A stretch of 64,000 bases of DNA from the NCBI GenBank assembly GCA_026388715.1, contig JAPLJF010000032.1, forward strand, positions 19,684-83,683, read 5' to 3'. This DNA is from Deltaproteobacteria bacterium. Its GTDB lineage: Bacteria; Desulfobacterota; Desulfobulbia; Desulfobulbales; Desulfocapsaceae. This document shows, one piece after another, positions 15,573 to 23,588 of this stretch. Positions within the stretch are counted from its first letter, which is position 1, and every line of letters starts with the position of its first letter. Below the pieces are notes generated by a model. That model saw nothing but the letters and a program-made list of their open reading frames with translations, searched no databases and was not told the origin of the DNA. The position numbers and the translations under genes were made by a program.

Positions 15573-16532
15573 ATGCGTCCCCCTCCTTTGTTAACCCTCA
15601 TCACCGATTTGCGCTTCCTCGATCACGACACGGGTGGCGATCACCCCGAGATCCCGGCCCGGCTTCAGGCCATTTTTGCCACTCTGGAACAGAGCGATTG
15701 TTTCCCTTTCCTCGGTTTTCAGGGAACCCGTCCGGCAGAAAGGCAATGGCTGGCGGCAGCCCATGATGAGGGGTGGCTCTTTCGTTTTGAAGAGGCGGCT
15801 CTCTCCGGCAAGACCTCTATTGATCATCCTGACAACCAGATCTGTTATGATTCCTTTGAGGTGGCAACTCTGGCGGCTGGCGCCGGACTCACTGCCATTG
15901 ATCTGCTGGAGCAGGGGCTGGCGGCAGCGGCTTTCTGTCTGGTGCGGCCTCCCGGTCATCATGCTGAGCGAATCAGGCCGTTTGGCTTCTGTTTTATCAA
16001 TAACTGTGTGGTGGCGGCCCGCTACTGGCAACAGCACCATGGCCGGAAGCGGATTGTGGTCTTTGACTTTGATGCCCATCATGGCAATGGCATTCAATCT
16101 GCCTTTGAGCGCGAGGCGGATTCCTTGTATATCAGTATCCATGAGCATCCCAGTTTCAGCTATCCGGGAACCGGGTATGTCGATGAAAAAGGGTTTGGCG
16201 CCGGTCACGGCTCTATTCTTAACCTGCCGCTTTCTCCAGGCGCCGGTGATGAACAGTTTCTGGCGTTGCTTCATGGGCCGGTGGCAGATAAGATTGCCCA
16301 GTGGCGGCCTGATGCCATGATTGTGGCGGCAGGATTTGATGGCCACAAGGCCGATGAGATGTCGGGTCTGCTCTATTCGACAGGGTTGTATGAAAAGATA
16401 GGGCAGAGTGTCCGCCGGTGGAGCAATATCTACTGCGACGGCAGATTGCTTTCCATTCTGGAGGGCGGGTATGAGTTGACGGTGCTGGGAGAATCGGTTG
16501 AGGCGTATGTGCAGGGACTTCTATCGCGGTGA
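15573..16532 (+). CDS. HDAC/AcuC-family deacetylase
   Basis: A 319-residue class I/II histone-deacetylase-fold enzyme. Active-site landmarks: RPPGHHAE with the His pair, FDFDAHHGNGIQ with zinc Asp and His, YISIHEHPSFSYPGTG, AAGFDGHKAD and LEGGYE. Such bacterial enzymes remove acetyl groups from lysines or polyamines. The neighbours (CBS protein, ADP-forming acyl-CoA synthetase, CoA-transferase with a GNAT domain) recall acuABC, where AcuC deacetylates acetyl-CoA synthetase. A GTG at 15567 is an alternative start; neither start has a strong ribosome site. Confidence 0.88.
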   Translation: MRPPPLLTLITDLRFLDHDTGGDHPEIPARLQAIFATLEQSDCFPFLGFQGTRPAERQWLAAAHDEGWLFRFEEAALSGKTSIDHPDNQICYDSFEVATLAAGAGLTAIDLLEQGLAAAAFCLVRPPGHHAERIRPFGFCFINNCVVAARYWQQHHGRKRIVVFDFDAHHGNGIQSAFEREADSLYISIHEHPSFSYPGTGYVDEKGFGAGHGSILNLPLSPGAGDEQFLALLHGPVADKIAQWRPDAMIVAAGFDGHKADEMSGLLYSTGLYEKIGQSVRRWSNIYCDGRLLSILEGGYELTVLGESVEAYVQGLLSR

Positions 16533-16609
16533 CTTTTTGTGGACGCCGTCAAGGGCCTCTTGGGATACGCATAAGATTATTGATTTCTAACTTTTTCTGA
16601 ACAGATGCC

Positions 16610-17245
16610 ATGTATATTTCCAGACATATGATCAAGGAACCGCTGACCGTAACGCCTGAGATGTCTCTTCCTGATGCCAGGCGTTTATTGACCGAAAATC
16701 ATTTCCGGCATCTGCCGGTGGTGGATCGTGACGGGCAACTGGTCGGAATGATTACCGACCGGGATCTGCGTTCGGCCTATCCGTCTTCCATGCTCACCGA
16801 AAGTGAACGCCTTCTGGCCTATGAGCGGGTGGAGCAGGCGACGGTGGCTGATATCATGAGCACTGAGTGTGTCGGCCTGACCCCTGAATCGACCCTTGAT
16901 GATGCCCTGCTTCTTTTTGATCGGGATCGGGTGGGGGCGCTGCCGGTCCTTGATAATGGCCGGGTGGTCGGCATCTTTTCCAACAGGGATCTGCTTGCGG
17001 CCTACAAGGAGCTTTTCGGGGTGGGCGAAAAGGGCTCGGTCTTGCTGGGGATTGAAGATGATGGGCAGGGCGGCCTCATGACCCGTATTGTCACCCTGCT
17101 GGAACGGCATGATATCCCCTTCACCCGTCTGTTGCGCATCCCTGATGCCGAACATGGGAACCGGATCTATCTGCGTCTGAATACCTTCAAGATTGCCTCT
17201 GTTGTCAACCTGCTGCGGGAGGCCGGGATTCGTCCGGCCTTGTGA
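16610..17245 (+). CDS. tandem CBS-domain protein, AcuB-like
   Basis: A 211-residue protein with two CBS motifs, MIKEPLTVTPEMSL...GMITDRDLR (residues about 5-55) and MSTECVGLTPESTL...GIFSNRDLL (about 80-130), then an ACT-like C-terminal region. CBS pairs bind adenine nucleotides, so it could sense energy charge for the acyl-CoA synthetase next to it. AcuB of Bacillus has the same architecture and a like neighbourhood. Confidence 0.8.
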   Translation: MYISRHMIKEPLTVTPEMSLPDARRLLTENHFRHLPVVDRDGQLVGMITDRDLRSAYPSSMLTESERLLAYERVEQATVADIMSTECVGLTPESTLDDALLLFDRDRVGALPVLDNGRVVGIFSNRDLLAAYKELFGVGEKGSVLLGIEDDGQGGLMTRIVTLLERHDIPFTRLLRIPDAEHGNRIYLRLNTFKIASVVNLLREAGIRPAL

Positions 17246-17285
17246 TTCTGTTTTTGAGACCAGCATTATTTTTTAAGGAGCTGAT

Positions 17286-19406
17286 ATGAGCCTTGATGTC
17301 CTTTTTCGCCCGGAGTCGGTGGCGGTGATTGGCGCCTCCCGGACTCCGGGCAAGGTTGGTCATGATATCCTGGCCAATCTGGTGCAGGATGGTTTTGCCG
17401 GCGTCATTGTGCCGGTGAATCCGGCGGCTGACACCCTGTTGAGTCTGCCCTGTTACCCCTCGCTTGCGGCCTGGGGCAAGGAGATCGACCTGACCGTGAT
17501 CGTGGTGCCGCAAGCCATGGTTTATGCGGCGGTGGAAGACAGTATCCAGGCCAAGACCAAGGCCGTCATTGTCATCACCGCCGGATTCCGGGAGATCGGG
17601 CCGGAAGGACTGGCGCAGGAAAAGAAAGTGGCCGAACTCTGCCAGCGTCATAATGTCCGGATGCTGGGACCAAACTGTCTGGGCCTGATCAATACTGAAA
17701 ACAGGCTCAATGCCTCCTTTGCCGGCCGGATTCCGGAGCCTGGGGGAATCTCCATCTTCTCTCAATCAGGGGCCTTGTGTACCGCCATGCTGGATCTGGC
17801 CGCAGGCCGCCATCTGGGGCTGGCCAAGCTGATCAGTATCGGCAACAAGGCGGATATATCCGAGGTTGATCTGCTCTTGTATCTGGCCCGCGATGAACAG
17901 ACTAAGGTGATTGTCGGTTATCTTGAAGATATCGCCACCGGCAATAATTTTGTGAAGGCAGCTGAAGAGGCCGCCACCCGGAAACCGGTGATTATCCTGA
18001 AATCGGGAACCACGATCGCCGGCCTGAAGGCGGCGGCGTCGCATACCGGAGTGCTGGCCGGGGTTGATACCGCTTATGGCGCGGCCTTCAAGCAGTCAGG
18101 CGTGGTGCGGGCCGACACCTTTGACGCCCTGTTTGATTATGCCACGGCCCTGTCCATGCAGCCGCTGCCAAAGGGGAACAGAATTCTTATCGTCACCAAC
18201 GCCGGCGGCCCGGGAACCATGGCCGCCGACGCGGTAGAAAAGGCCGGGATGCACGTGGCGGAACTTGATCGCAACACGGCCACCGCGCTCAGGGCGCAAC
18301 TGCCCCAGGCGGCAAGTGTCGGCAACCCGATTGACGTGCTTGGCGACGCTGATCCGGAGCGCTATGTGGCCGCCATTGAGGCGGCCCAAAATGACCCTGC
18401 CGTTGATGCCATCCTCGTGATCCTCACCCCCCAGGCCATGACCAGACCGGCAGAAACTGCCATTGCCATTGTCAGGGCCCTTGACGGCTCCAAACCGGTG
18501 GTGGCCTCTTTTATGGGTGGGCGGGATGTGATGCCGGGCCGCCAGGAGCTTGCCGCCGCCGGACTTCCCGATTATGACTCGCCGGAACGGGCCGTCTCCG
18601 CTTTGAAAGGCATGGTGGAATATGCGGCCTGGAAACAGCGGCCGCCGCGTCTGGTCACCAGGTTCCGGGTGAACCGGCGGCGGGTGGAGCGCATTATCAG
18701 CCGCCGTCAGCGCACCGGGATGCTCCAGCTGGGTGAGGTGAAGGGAAAAGACATCCTCGGGGCCTATGGGTTCCGGGTTCACGATGGAGCCCTGGCCGGC
18801 AGCACCGACGAGGCGGTAGAGATAGCGGAGCGTATCGGCTATCCCGTGGCCATGAAGATCGTCTCTCCCAATATTGTCCATAAAAGCGATCTGGGCGGGG
18901 TGATGCTCAATCTGGCCAATGGCGAGTCGGTTGGCGATGGCTATGACCTGATGATGTTGAAGATCCGCAAACGGGCGCCGGACGCCTTAATTGAAGGGAT
19001 CTATGTCGAGCAGATGGCCAAGAAGGGTTTGGAGGTTATCATCGGCATGACTCGTGATCCCCAGTTCGGGCCCATGCTCATGTTTGGTCTGGGCGGCATT
19101 TTTGTCGAGGTGATGAAGGATGTGACCTTTCATCTGGCCCCGATCACCGAAGAAGAGGCCATCCAGATGCTGAAATCTACCCGCTCCTATGCCATGCTTG
19201 AAGGCAAACGGGGGCAGAAAGGGGTGGATATCACGGCCATTGCCTCGGGCCTGCAGCGGATCAGCCAGCTGACCACGGATTTTCCCCAGATCCTCGAGCT
19301 TGATATCAATCCGTTTATTGTCGGAGAAGTTGGTTCCGAGCCGGTGGTGGCGGACGTGCGCATGACCCTGGCCCCATTGCCAGAGGAGGCCGTCGCCAAA
19401 AAATAA
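17286..19406 (+). CDS. ADP-forming acetyl/acyl-CoA synthetase, fused alpha and beta
   Basis: A 706-residue NDP-forming acyl-CoA synthetase: CoA-binding Rossmann domain (SVAVIGASRTPGKVG, residues 11-25), ligase domain (SIFSQSGALCTAML) and C-terminal ATP-grasp beta domain (GYPVAMKIVSPNIVHKSDLGGV). The phospho-histidine site is expected in the ASHTGVLAG segment near residue 255. It interconverts acyl-CoA, ADP and phosphate with acid, CoA and ATP, conserving energy. AAGGAGCTGAT precedes the ATG. A GNAT-bearing CoA-transferase and a deacetylase sit in the same operon, so acetyl-lysine control is plausible. Confidence 0.92.
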   Translation: MSLDVLFRPESVAVIGASRTPGKVGHDILANLVQDGFAGVIVPVNPAADTLLSLPCYPSLAAWGKEIDLTVIVVPQAMVYAAVEDSIQAKTKAVIVITAGFREIGPEGLAQEKKVAELCQRHNVRMLGPNCLGLINTENRLNASFAGRIPEPGGISIFSQSGALCTAMLDLAAGRHLGLAKLISIGNKADISEVDLLLYLARDEQTKVIVGYLEDIATGNNFVKAAEEAATRKPVIILKSGTTIAGLKAAASHTGVLAGVDTAYGAAFKQSGVVRADTFDALFDYATALSMQPLPKGNRILIVTNAGGPGTMAADAVEKAGMHVAELDRNTATALRAQLPQAASVGNPIDVLGDADPERYVAAIEAAQNDPAVDAILVILTPQAMTRPAETAIAIVRALDGSKPVVASFMGGRDVMPGRQELAAAGLPDYDSPERAVSALKGMVEYAAWKQRPPRLVTRFRVNRRRVERIISRRQRTGMLQLGEVKGKDILGAYGFRVHDGALAGSTDEAVEIAERIGYPVAMKIVSPNIVHKSDLGGVMLNLANGESVGDGYDLMMLKIRKRAPDALIEGIYVEQMAKKGLEVIIGMTRDPQFGPMLMFGLGGIFVEVMKDVTFHLAPITEEEAIQMLKSTRSYAMLEGKRGQKGVDITAIASGLQRISQLTTDFPQILELDINPFIVGEVGSEPVVADVRMTLAPLPEEAVAKK

Positions 19407-19429
19407 CTATAATGATACAGTGTCGTCAG

Positions 19430-19493
19430 CGGCATAAGGTGCCGTAAACCGAAAGATCAAGAAAAAGCCATTGCTCTTTCGATAACGGCACCT
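19430..19493. repeat. palindromic element copy 3
   Basis: GCGGCATAAGGTGCCGTAA ... TAACGGCACCTAAG: same outer arms, opposite orientation to copy 2. Inner stem CGAAAGA/TCTTTCG. It follows the synthetase stop by 23 bp, and its right end runs straight into a second copy of the synthetase 3' end. Confidence 0.8.
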
Positions 19494-19535
19494 AAGCCGT
19501 CGTCAAAAAATAACTATAACGATACAGTGTCGTCA
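19494..19535 (+). repeat. duplicated 3' end of the acyl-CoA synthetase gene
   Basis: GCCGTCGTCAAAAAATAACT and the following 20 bp repeat, with two differences, the last five codons and trailer of the gene at 17286 (positions 19389-19430). With the element it forms a tandem duplicated unit of about 106 bp. Confidence 0.8.
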
Positions 19536-19603
19536 GCGGCATAAGAATCCGTAAATAAAATAAGCAAGAAAGGCTTTGCTCATTTTATAACGGCTTCTAA
19601 GGA
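19536..19603. repeat. palindromic element copy 4
   Basis: GCGGCATAAGAATCCGTAA ... TAACGGCTTCTAAGGAG; inner stem ATAAAATAAGCAAG/CTTTGCTCATTTTAT. Its end provides the AAGGAG ribosome site of the CoA-transferase gene at 19611. Confidence 0.8.
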
Positions 19604-19610
19604 GAAGATC

Positions 19611-21488
19611 ATGGAATATGATGCCAACTGGAAAGAGACCTACAAGGATATGATCATGACCCCGAAGAAGGCCCTGGCCAATGTCCGTTCCGGCCATCGG
19701 GTATTCCTGGGGACGGGTTGCGGTGAGCCGACCGTGCTGGTGCAGGCCATGACCGAGATGGCAGGAAATCTCTGCGATGTGGAGATCGTCGAGCTTCTGA
19801 CCAAGGGCGACGCCCCTTATGCCGACCGGAAATACGCCGACTGCTTCAAGGTCAATTCCTTTTTTATCGGTCATAATGTCCGGGAGCAGATTCAGGAAGG
19901 CAGGGGGAACTATACCCCCATCCTCATGTCGGACATTCCGGGCCTGTTTAATTCCGGGCAGTTGCCCCTTGATGTGGCCCTGATCCAGGTGACCCCGCCT
20001 GATGCCCGGGGCAAGATGAGTCTCGGGGTGTCTGTTGATATCGTCAGGAGCGCGGCTGAGAACGCCTCGCTGGTGATTGCCCAGGTCAATCCGCAGATGC
20101 CCTGGACCCGTGGCGACAGCCTGATCGATGTCTATGACCTTGATATCCTGGTGCCGGCGGACGTGCCCCTGCTGGAACGGGAGTCGCAACCGGTTCATGA
20201 GGTGAGTGCCAGGATCGCTGAACTGGTGGCGGCCTTGATCCCGAGCGGCGCCACCGTTGAGTTCGGACTGGGCCGGGTCCCCGGTGTCGGCCGGGTTCCC
20301 CAGGCGGTGATGCATGCCCTGTACGACAAGCATGATCTGGGGATCCATACGGAACTGATCACTGATGATATCATTGACCTGATTGAGTCGGGCGCGGTGA
20401 GCGGGGCCCGCAAATCAACGGACCGGGGCAAGATCGTCACCAGTTTCTGTATGGGAACCAAAAGATTGTACGACTATGTCAATGATAATCCACTGTTTTC
20501 ATTCCGACCCACCGAGTATGTCAATGACTCCAATGTAATCGGCAAACAGAACCGGATGGTCGCCATCAACATGGCACTCGAGATTGATTTGACCGGCCAG
20601 ATCTGTTCTGATTCCGAAGAAGGGAATTTCTACTCCGGGATCGGCGGCCAGGTGGATTTTAATCGCGGGGCCGCCAGATCTTCCGGCGGCAGGGCCATTA
20701 TTGTCATGCCGGCCACCACCAAGGACGGGAAATCACGCATTGTCGTATCCTTGAGCAGCGGCTCCGGGGTGGTGGTCACCCGCGGCACGGTCCACTATGT
20801 GGTCACCGAATACGGAGTGGCGTATCTGCACGGCAAATCGGTCCAGGATCGAACCCTGGCCCTGGTTTCCATTGCCCATCCTGATCATCGGGAGCAGCTC
20901 CTGAAACAGGCCATTGAAGCCAGGTATCTCCGGCGGGAATTTGCGGACGTGGAGGGGAGATTTGTGGTCGCTTCCCTGGACCTGATGAAGACCAGCTATC
21001 TCCTTGACAATGGTACCCAGATCAACTTCCGGCCCGTTCATCCCACCGATGAAGCGCTGATGCGGGATCTGCTTTATGATCTATCCAAGGAGACCCTTTA
21101 TTATCGGTTCATGAGTCATAACCAGCGTTTTGGCCAGAAACAGATCCAGAATTTTGTCTATGTTGATCACCGCAAGGATGTGGCCATTGTCGGAACCGTC
21201 CCCGAGGCCTATGGCGATGATATCATTGCCGTTGGCCGGTATTATCTGGATGAGCACACCAACATGGCCGAGGTCGCCTTTGTGATCCGGGATGAGTGGC
21301 AGAACAAGGGGCTGGGCAGCTTTCTCTTCCGCCATTTGATGACCATTGCCAAGTCCAGTGGTATCAGCGGATTTACCGCCGAGGTTCTGCGTGATAACAA
21401 GCGGATGCAGGCGATATTCAACCATTCCGGCTACAAGGTGCAGAGCCGGGTGGAAGAAGGGGTGTACAGTTTCAAGATTGAATTCTGA
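19611..21488 (+). CDS. acetyl-CoA hydrolase/CoA-transferase fused to a GNAT domain
   Basis: A 625-residue fusion. Residues about 1-445 are a class I-like CoA-transferase of the 4-hydroxybutyrate/acetyl-CoA hydrolase family (GxGGQxDF motif as SGIGGQVDF; VVTEYGVAYLHGKS). Residues about 465-620 are a GNAT acetyltransferase (FRPVHPTDE start, RDEWQNKGLGSFL acetyl-CoA loop). The fusion couples acyl-CoA turnover to protein or small-molecule acetylation, and stands in an operon with a deacetylase and an ADP-forming synthetase. Substrate specificity is open; CoA-transferase to acetate is likeliest. Confidence 0.88.
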   Translation: MEYDANWKETYKDMIMTPKKALANVRSGHRVFLGTGCGEPTVLVQAMTEMAGNLCDVEIVELLTKGDAPYADRKYADCFKVNSFFIGHNVREQIQEGRGNYTPILMSDIPGLFNSGQLPLDVALIQVTPPDARGKMSLGVSVDIVRSAAENASLVIAQVNPQMPWTRGDSLIDVYDLDILVPADVPLLERESQPVHEVSARIAELVAALIPSGATVEFGLGRVPGVGRVPQAVMHALYDKHDLGIHTELITDDIIDLIESGAVSGARKSTDRGKIVTSFCMGTKRLYDYVNDNPLFSFRPTEYVNDSNVIGKQNRMVAINMALEIDLTGQICSDSEEGNFYSGIGGQVDFNRGAARSSGGRAIIVMPATTKDGKSRIVVSLSSGSGVVVTRGTVHYVVTEYGVAYLHGKSVQDRTLALVSIAHPDHREQLLKQAIEARYLRREFADVEGRFVVASLDLMKTSYLLDNGTQINFRPVHPTDEALMRDLLYDLSKETLYYRFMSHNQRFGQKQIQNFVYVDHRKDVAIVGTVPEAYGDDIIAVGRYYLDEHTNMAEVAFVIRDEWQNKGLGSFLFRHLMTIAKSSGISGFTAEVLRDNKRMQAIFNHSGYKVQSRVEEGVYSFKIEF

Positions 21489-21496
21489 TGGCGTCG

Positions 21497-21603
21497 CGAC
21501 AAGGCCCAAATACTTCGTTGCCCTGCATCCTTCGTCACTGCGGCTTACTGATTGTACGCCTCATTCCTCAGGATTAGGGCGCCTCGTCTTTGGGCCTTTT
21601 CGC
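21497..21603. repeat. 107-bp inverted-repeat element
   Basis: Ends GCGACAAGGCCCAAA and TTTGGGCCTTTTCGC are 15-bp imperfect inverted repeats, and pairing continues inward (GTTGCCCT with AGGGCGCC). It fills the gap between the CoA-transferase and YkgJ-like genes. No coding content. A MITE or mobile palindrome is likely; only one copy is in the window. Confidence 0.6.
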
Positions 21604-21633
21604 TTAGTCATCTTTTATGAGATTACCAATAAT

Positions 21634-22305
21634 ATGAAGAGTGAACAACAAACAGAGTGCAAACGCTGCGGCATCTGCTGTCAGAAGGGCGGCCCGGCCC
21701 TGCATGGCCAGGATCTGGCCCTGGTGCGGCGTGGCCGACTGCCGTGGGAGAATCTGATCACCATCCGCCGCGGCGAGCTGGCCTATAATCCGCTCTCTGA
21801 CAAGATTGAGCCGGTGCTTCAGGAGCTGGTGAAGATCCGGGGAACCGGCCAGGAGTGGTGCTGCTGTTATTATGATCCTGCCGGCAAAGGGTGCTCCATC
21901 TACGGGAGCCGGCCAGTGGCCTGCGGGGTGTTGAAGTGCTGGCAGCCTGAGGAAACCCTGGCCCTTGTAGGTCAGGATCTGCTCAGTCGTCTGGATATCC
22001 TGGAGGAAGGAGACCCGCGCCGGTCATTGGTGCAGGAGTATGAGCAATTGTGTCCCTGTCCTGATCTGCAGGAGGTGGAGAAATCGCTCGCTGATCAGGA
22101 TGAAAGCGCCTTGCGCTCGCTGGAAATGCAGGTGAACACCGATATTGCCTTTCGTGACCGGGTGGTGCAGGAATTGAATCTGCCACTGGCCCGCGAGCTT
22201 TTTCTCTTTGGCCGCCCGCTTTTTCAACTGCTGCAGGCCTTTGGCGTGGGTGTTTCTGAATCATCCCAGGGGCTGAGGCTGACAATCAGAAAAGTTGGAA
22301 TTTAG
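21634..22305 (+). CDS. YkgJ-family Cys-cluster protein
   Basis: A 223-residue protein with the zinc/iron-chelating CxxxxCxxCC-like cluster at the N-terminus (CKRCGICCQKGG), a CCCYY segment, and a later CGVLKCW, as in YkgJ/FliB-like proteins. ATG at 21634 starts just before the cluster; the long upstream frame is read-through of the inverted repeat. Its TAG stop is the first bases of the MITE at 22304. Function unknown; metal binding is inferred. Confidence 0.75.
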   Translation: MKSEQQTECKRCGICCQKGGPALHGQDLALVRRGRLPWENLITIRRGELAYNPLSDKIEPVLQELVKIRGTGQEWCCCYYDPAGKGCSIYGSRPVACGVLKCWQPEETLALVGQDLLSRLDILEEGDPRRSLVQEYEQLCPCPDLQEVEKSLADQDESALRSLEMQVNTDIAFRDRVVQELNLPLARELFLFGRPLFQLLQAFGVGVSESSQGLRLTIRKVGI

Positions 22306-22487
22306 AGCTTGTCCGTAAATAAATCTTTGGTGCTCGCATCCGGCTTTTGGCCGTCTTTGACCGCTCCTCAATCGCAAAATCCTCGCCGTAGCGCTGCTAC
22401 GGCTGCGGTTTTACTCAATCGTGCTCGGCCAAATTCGTCTCAAAATCCGGCGCGCTCCCTGAAAAGCTTATTTACGGACAAGCTCTT
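22304..22487. mobile_element. 184-bp MITE, copy 1
   Basis: Terminal inverted repeats AGAGCTTGTCCGTAAATAA and TTATTTACGGACAAGCTCT are perfect over 19 bp. The interior folds back (GCATCCGGCTTTTGGCCG with CGGCCAAATTCG...CCGGCGCG) around a GCCGTAG-cgctg-CTACGGC hairpin. No open frame. A near-identical copy is at 43163 and a right-end remnant at 50829. Confidence 0.88.
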
Positions 22488-22510
22488 AATCTCTCATGGA
22501 ATCGCTCATT

Positions 22511-22556
22511 GGGCTGTCTGGTTCTTAAGCGCGGATAAGAACCAGACAGCCTTATT
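22511..22556 (+). terminator. intrinsic terminator
   Basis: GGCTGTCTGGTTCTTA-agcgcgga-TAAGAACCAGACAGCC followed by TTATTTTTTTA. A 16-bp stem and T tract on the plus strand; it ends rightward transcription before the convergent ferredoxin gene. Confidence 0.8.
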
Positions 22557-22559
22557 TTT

Positions 22560-23324
22560 TTACCACATGCTGCGGCCAATCACCTCGCCCCGGGTGGAGA
22601 GGGTGATCTGTTCCACCGGCACGGTTTTTCCGGCCTGTTCCATGGCTTGTTTGATGATGCCGACCATGGAGGAGCAGCAGGGGACTTCCATGATCAGGAT
22701 GGTCAGGCTGTTGAGGTTGCAGGTGGCAATGATCTCGGCAAAACGCTGGACATAGCTCTGGGCATCGTCAAATTTGGGGCAGCCCATCATTACCACCTTG
22801 CCGACCAGAAAGTCGGTCTGAAAATTGGGGGCGGAGACGGCGCTGCAGTCGGCGGCAACCAGCAGATCAGCATTCTGGAGGAAAGGGGCGGTTGGCGGTA
22901 CCAGACGGATCTGGATTGGCCAGTGGCTGAGCGCCGAGGTGCCGCCGGTGACGGCCAGGGATGGTTTGTTGGCCATCTGGCACGGGGTCTGCGGGGCAAA
23001 GGTCTGGAGCCTGGCCGATGGGCAGCCGGATGGTCTGAGGCTGGCCTGTGCGGTCTCCTCTTTTTTCTCTTGTATTTTCTTCTGGGCCAGAAATTCTTGC
23101 ACCGCCTCTTCGCTGAAATCCTCGGCCTCACGCTCGATGACCTGCAGGGCGCCGGTGGGGCAGGACCCAAGGCAGGCGCCAAGGCCGTCGCAGAGCTTGT
23201 CGGCCACCAGCCGGGCCTTGCCGTCAATGATCTGCAGTGACCCTTCTGCGCAGTCCGGCACACAGAGGCCGCACCCGTTGCAGAGTTCTTCGTCTATCTT
23301 GATAATCTTGCGTATTATTTTCAT
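22560..23324 (-). CDS. 4Fe-4S ferredoxin-domain protein of the Hcp regulon
   Basis: A 254-residue protein. Two cluster motifs lie at the N-terminus: CNGCGLCVPDCAEG and CDGLGACLGSCPTG. A linker rich in Lys/Glu (residues 80-95) leads to a C-terminal domain with Cys at MMGCPKFDD and PCCSSM. Proteins like this commonly accompany hcp in anaerobes and may pass electrons to it; I infer this from the shared promoter box. An HcpR-like box sits at 23417, placed for activation. AGGAT precedes the ATG. Confidence 0.8.
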   Translation of the reverse strand: MKIIRKIIKIDEELCNGCGLCVPDCAEGSLQIIDGKARLVADKLCDGLGACLGSCPTGALQVIEREAEDFSEEAVQEFLAQKKIQEKKEETAQASLRPSGCPSARLQTFAPQTPCQMANKPSLAVTGGTSALSHWPIQIRLVPPTAPFLQNADLLVAADCSAVSAPNFQTDFLVGKVVMMGCPKFDDAQSYVQRFAEIIATCNLNSLTILIMEVPCCSSMVGIIKQAMEQAGKTVPVEQITLSTRGEVIGRSMW

Positions 23325-23381
23325 TTGGATATCCTCATCGGGAAAAGGTTCTAGTTTAAGAGACCGTTGATTTGCTGCATA

Positions 23382-23387
23382 TGGATC
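23382..23387 (-). promoter_or_regulatory. -10 region of the ferredoxin gene (approximate)
   Basis: On the minus strand TATAGT stands 21 bp downstream of the HcpR-like box (about 23391-23396 on the plus strand), placing the box centre near -41, a class II activator position. Coordinates are approximate to within ten bases. Confidence 0.4.
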
Positions 23388-23390
23388 CCA

Positions 23391-23474
23391 CTATACCAGA
23401 AATATTCCCTGTCACTTTGACTTGGGTCAAGCCTGCAATAAAAAATAAAAAAAGCCACGATGTTTTGGGGGCGT
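23391..23474 (-). repeat. terminator relic plus HcpR-type promoter block, copy A
   Basis: About 84 bp here match 44249-44331 at most positions, from TATACCAGAAATA through the box to TTTTGGGGGCGTA. In this copy the CCCCC/GGGGG terminator stem has decayed while the box and -10 stay intact in front of the ferredoxin gene. Confidence 0.8.
23417..23430. promoter_or_regulatory. HcpR/Dnr-like box before the ferredoxin gene
   Basis: TTGACTTGGGTCAA, a CRP/FNR-type inverted repeat TTGAC-N4-GTCAA. The same form occurs before hcp (49864) and behind nrfA (44273). Confidence 0.65.
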
Positions 23475-23588
23475 AAAAAATGACAGCAATAATTAGTGCC
23501 CGGTTCCAAGGCTGAGACGATAGTCCCCAGGCTGTCTGGTCGATATGACAAATTCTGAAATCGATGTTTTTTGCAGAAGGCCAAAATA

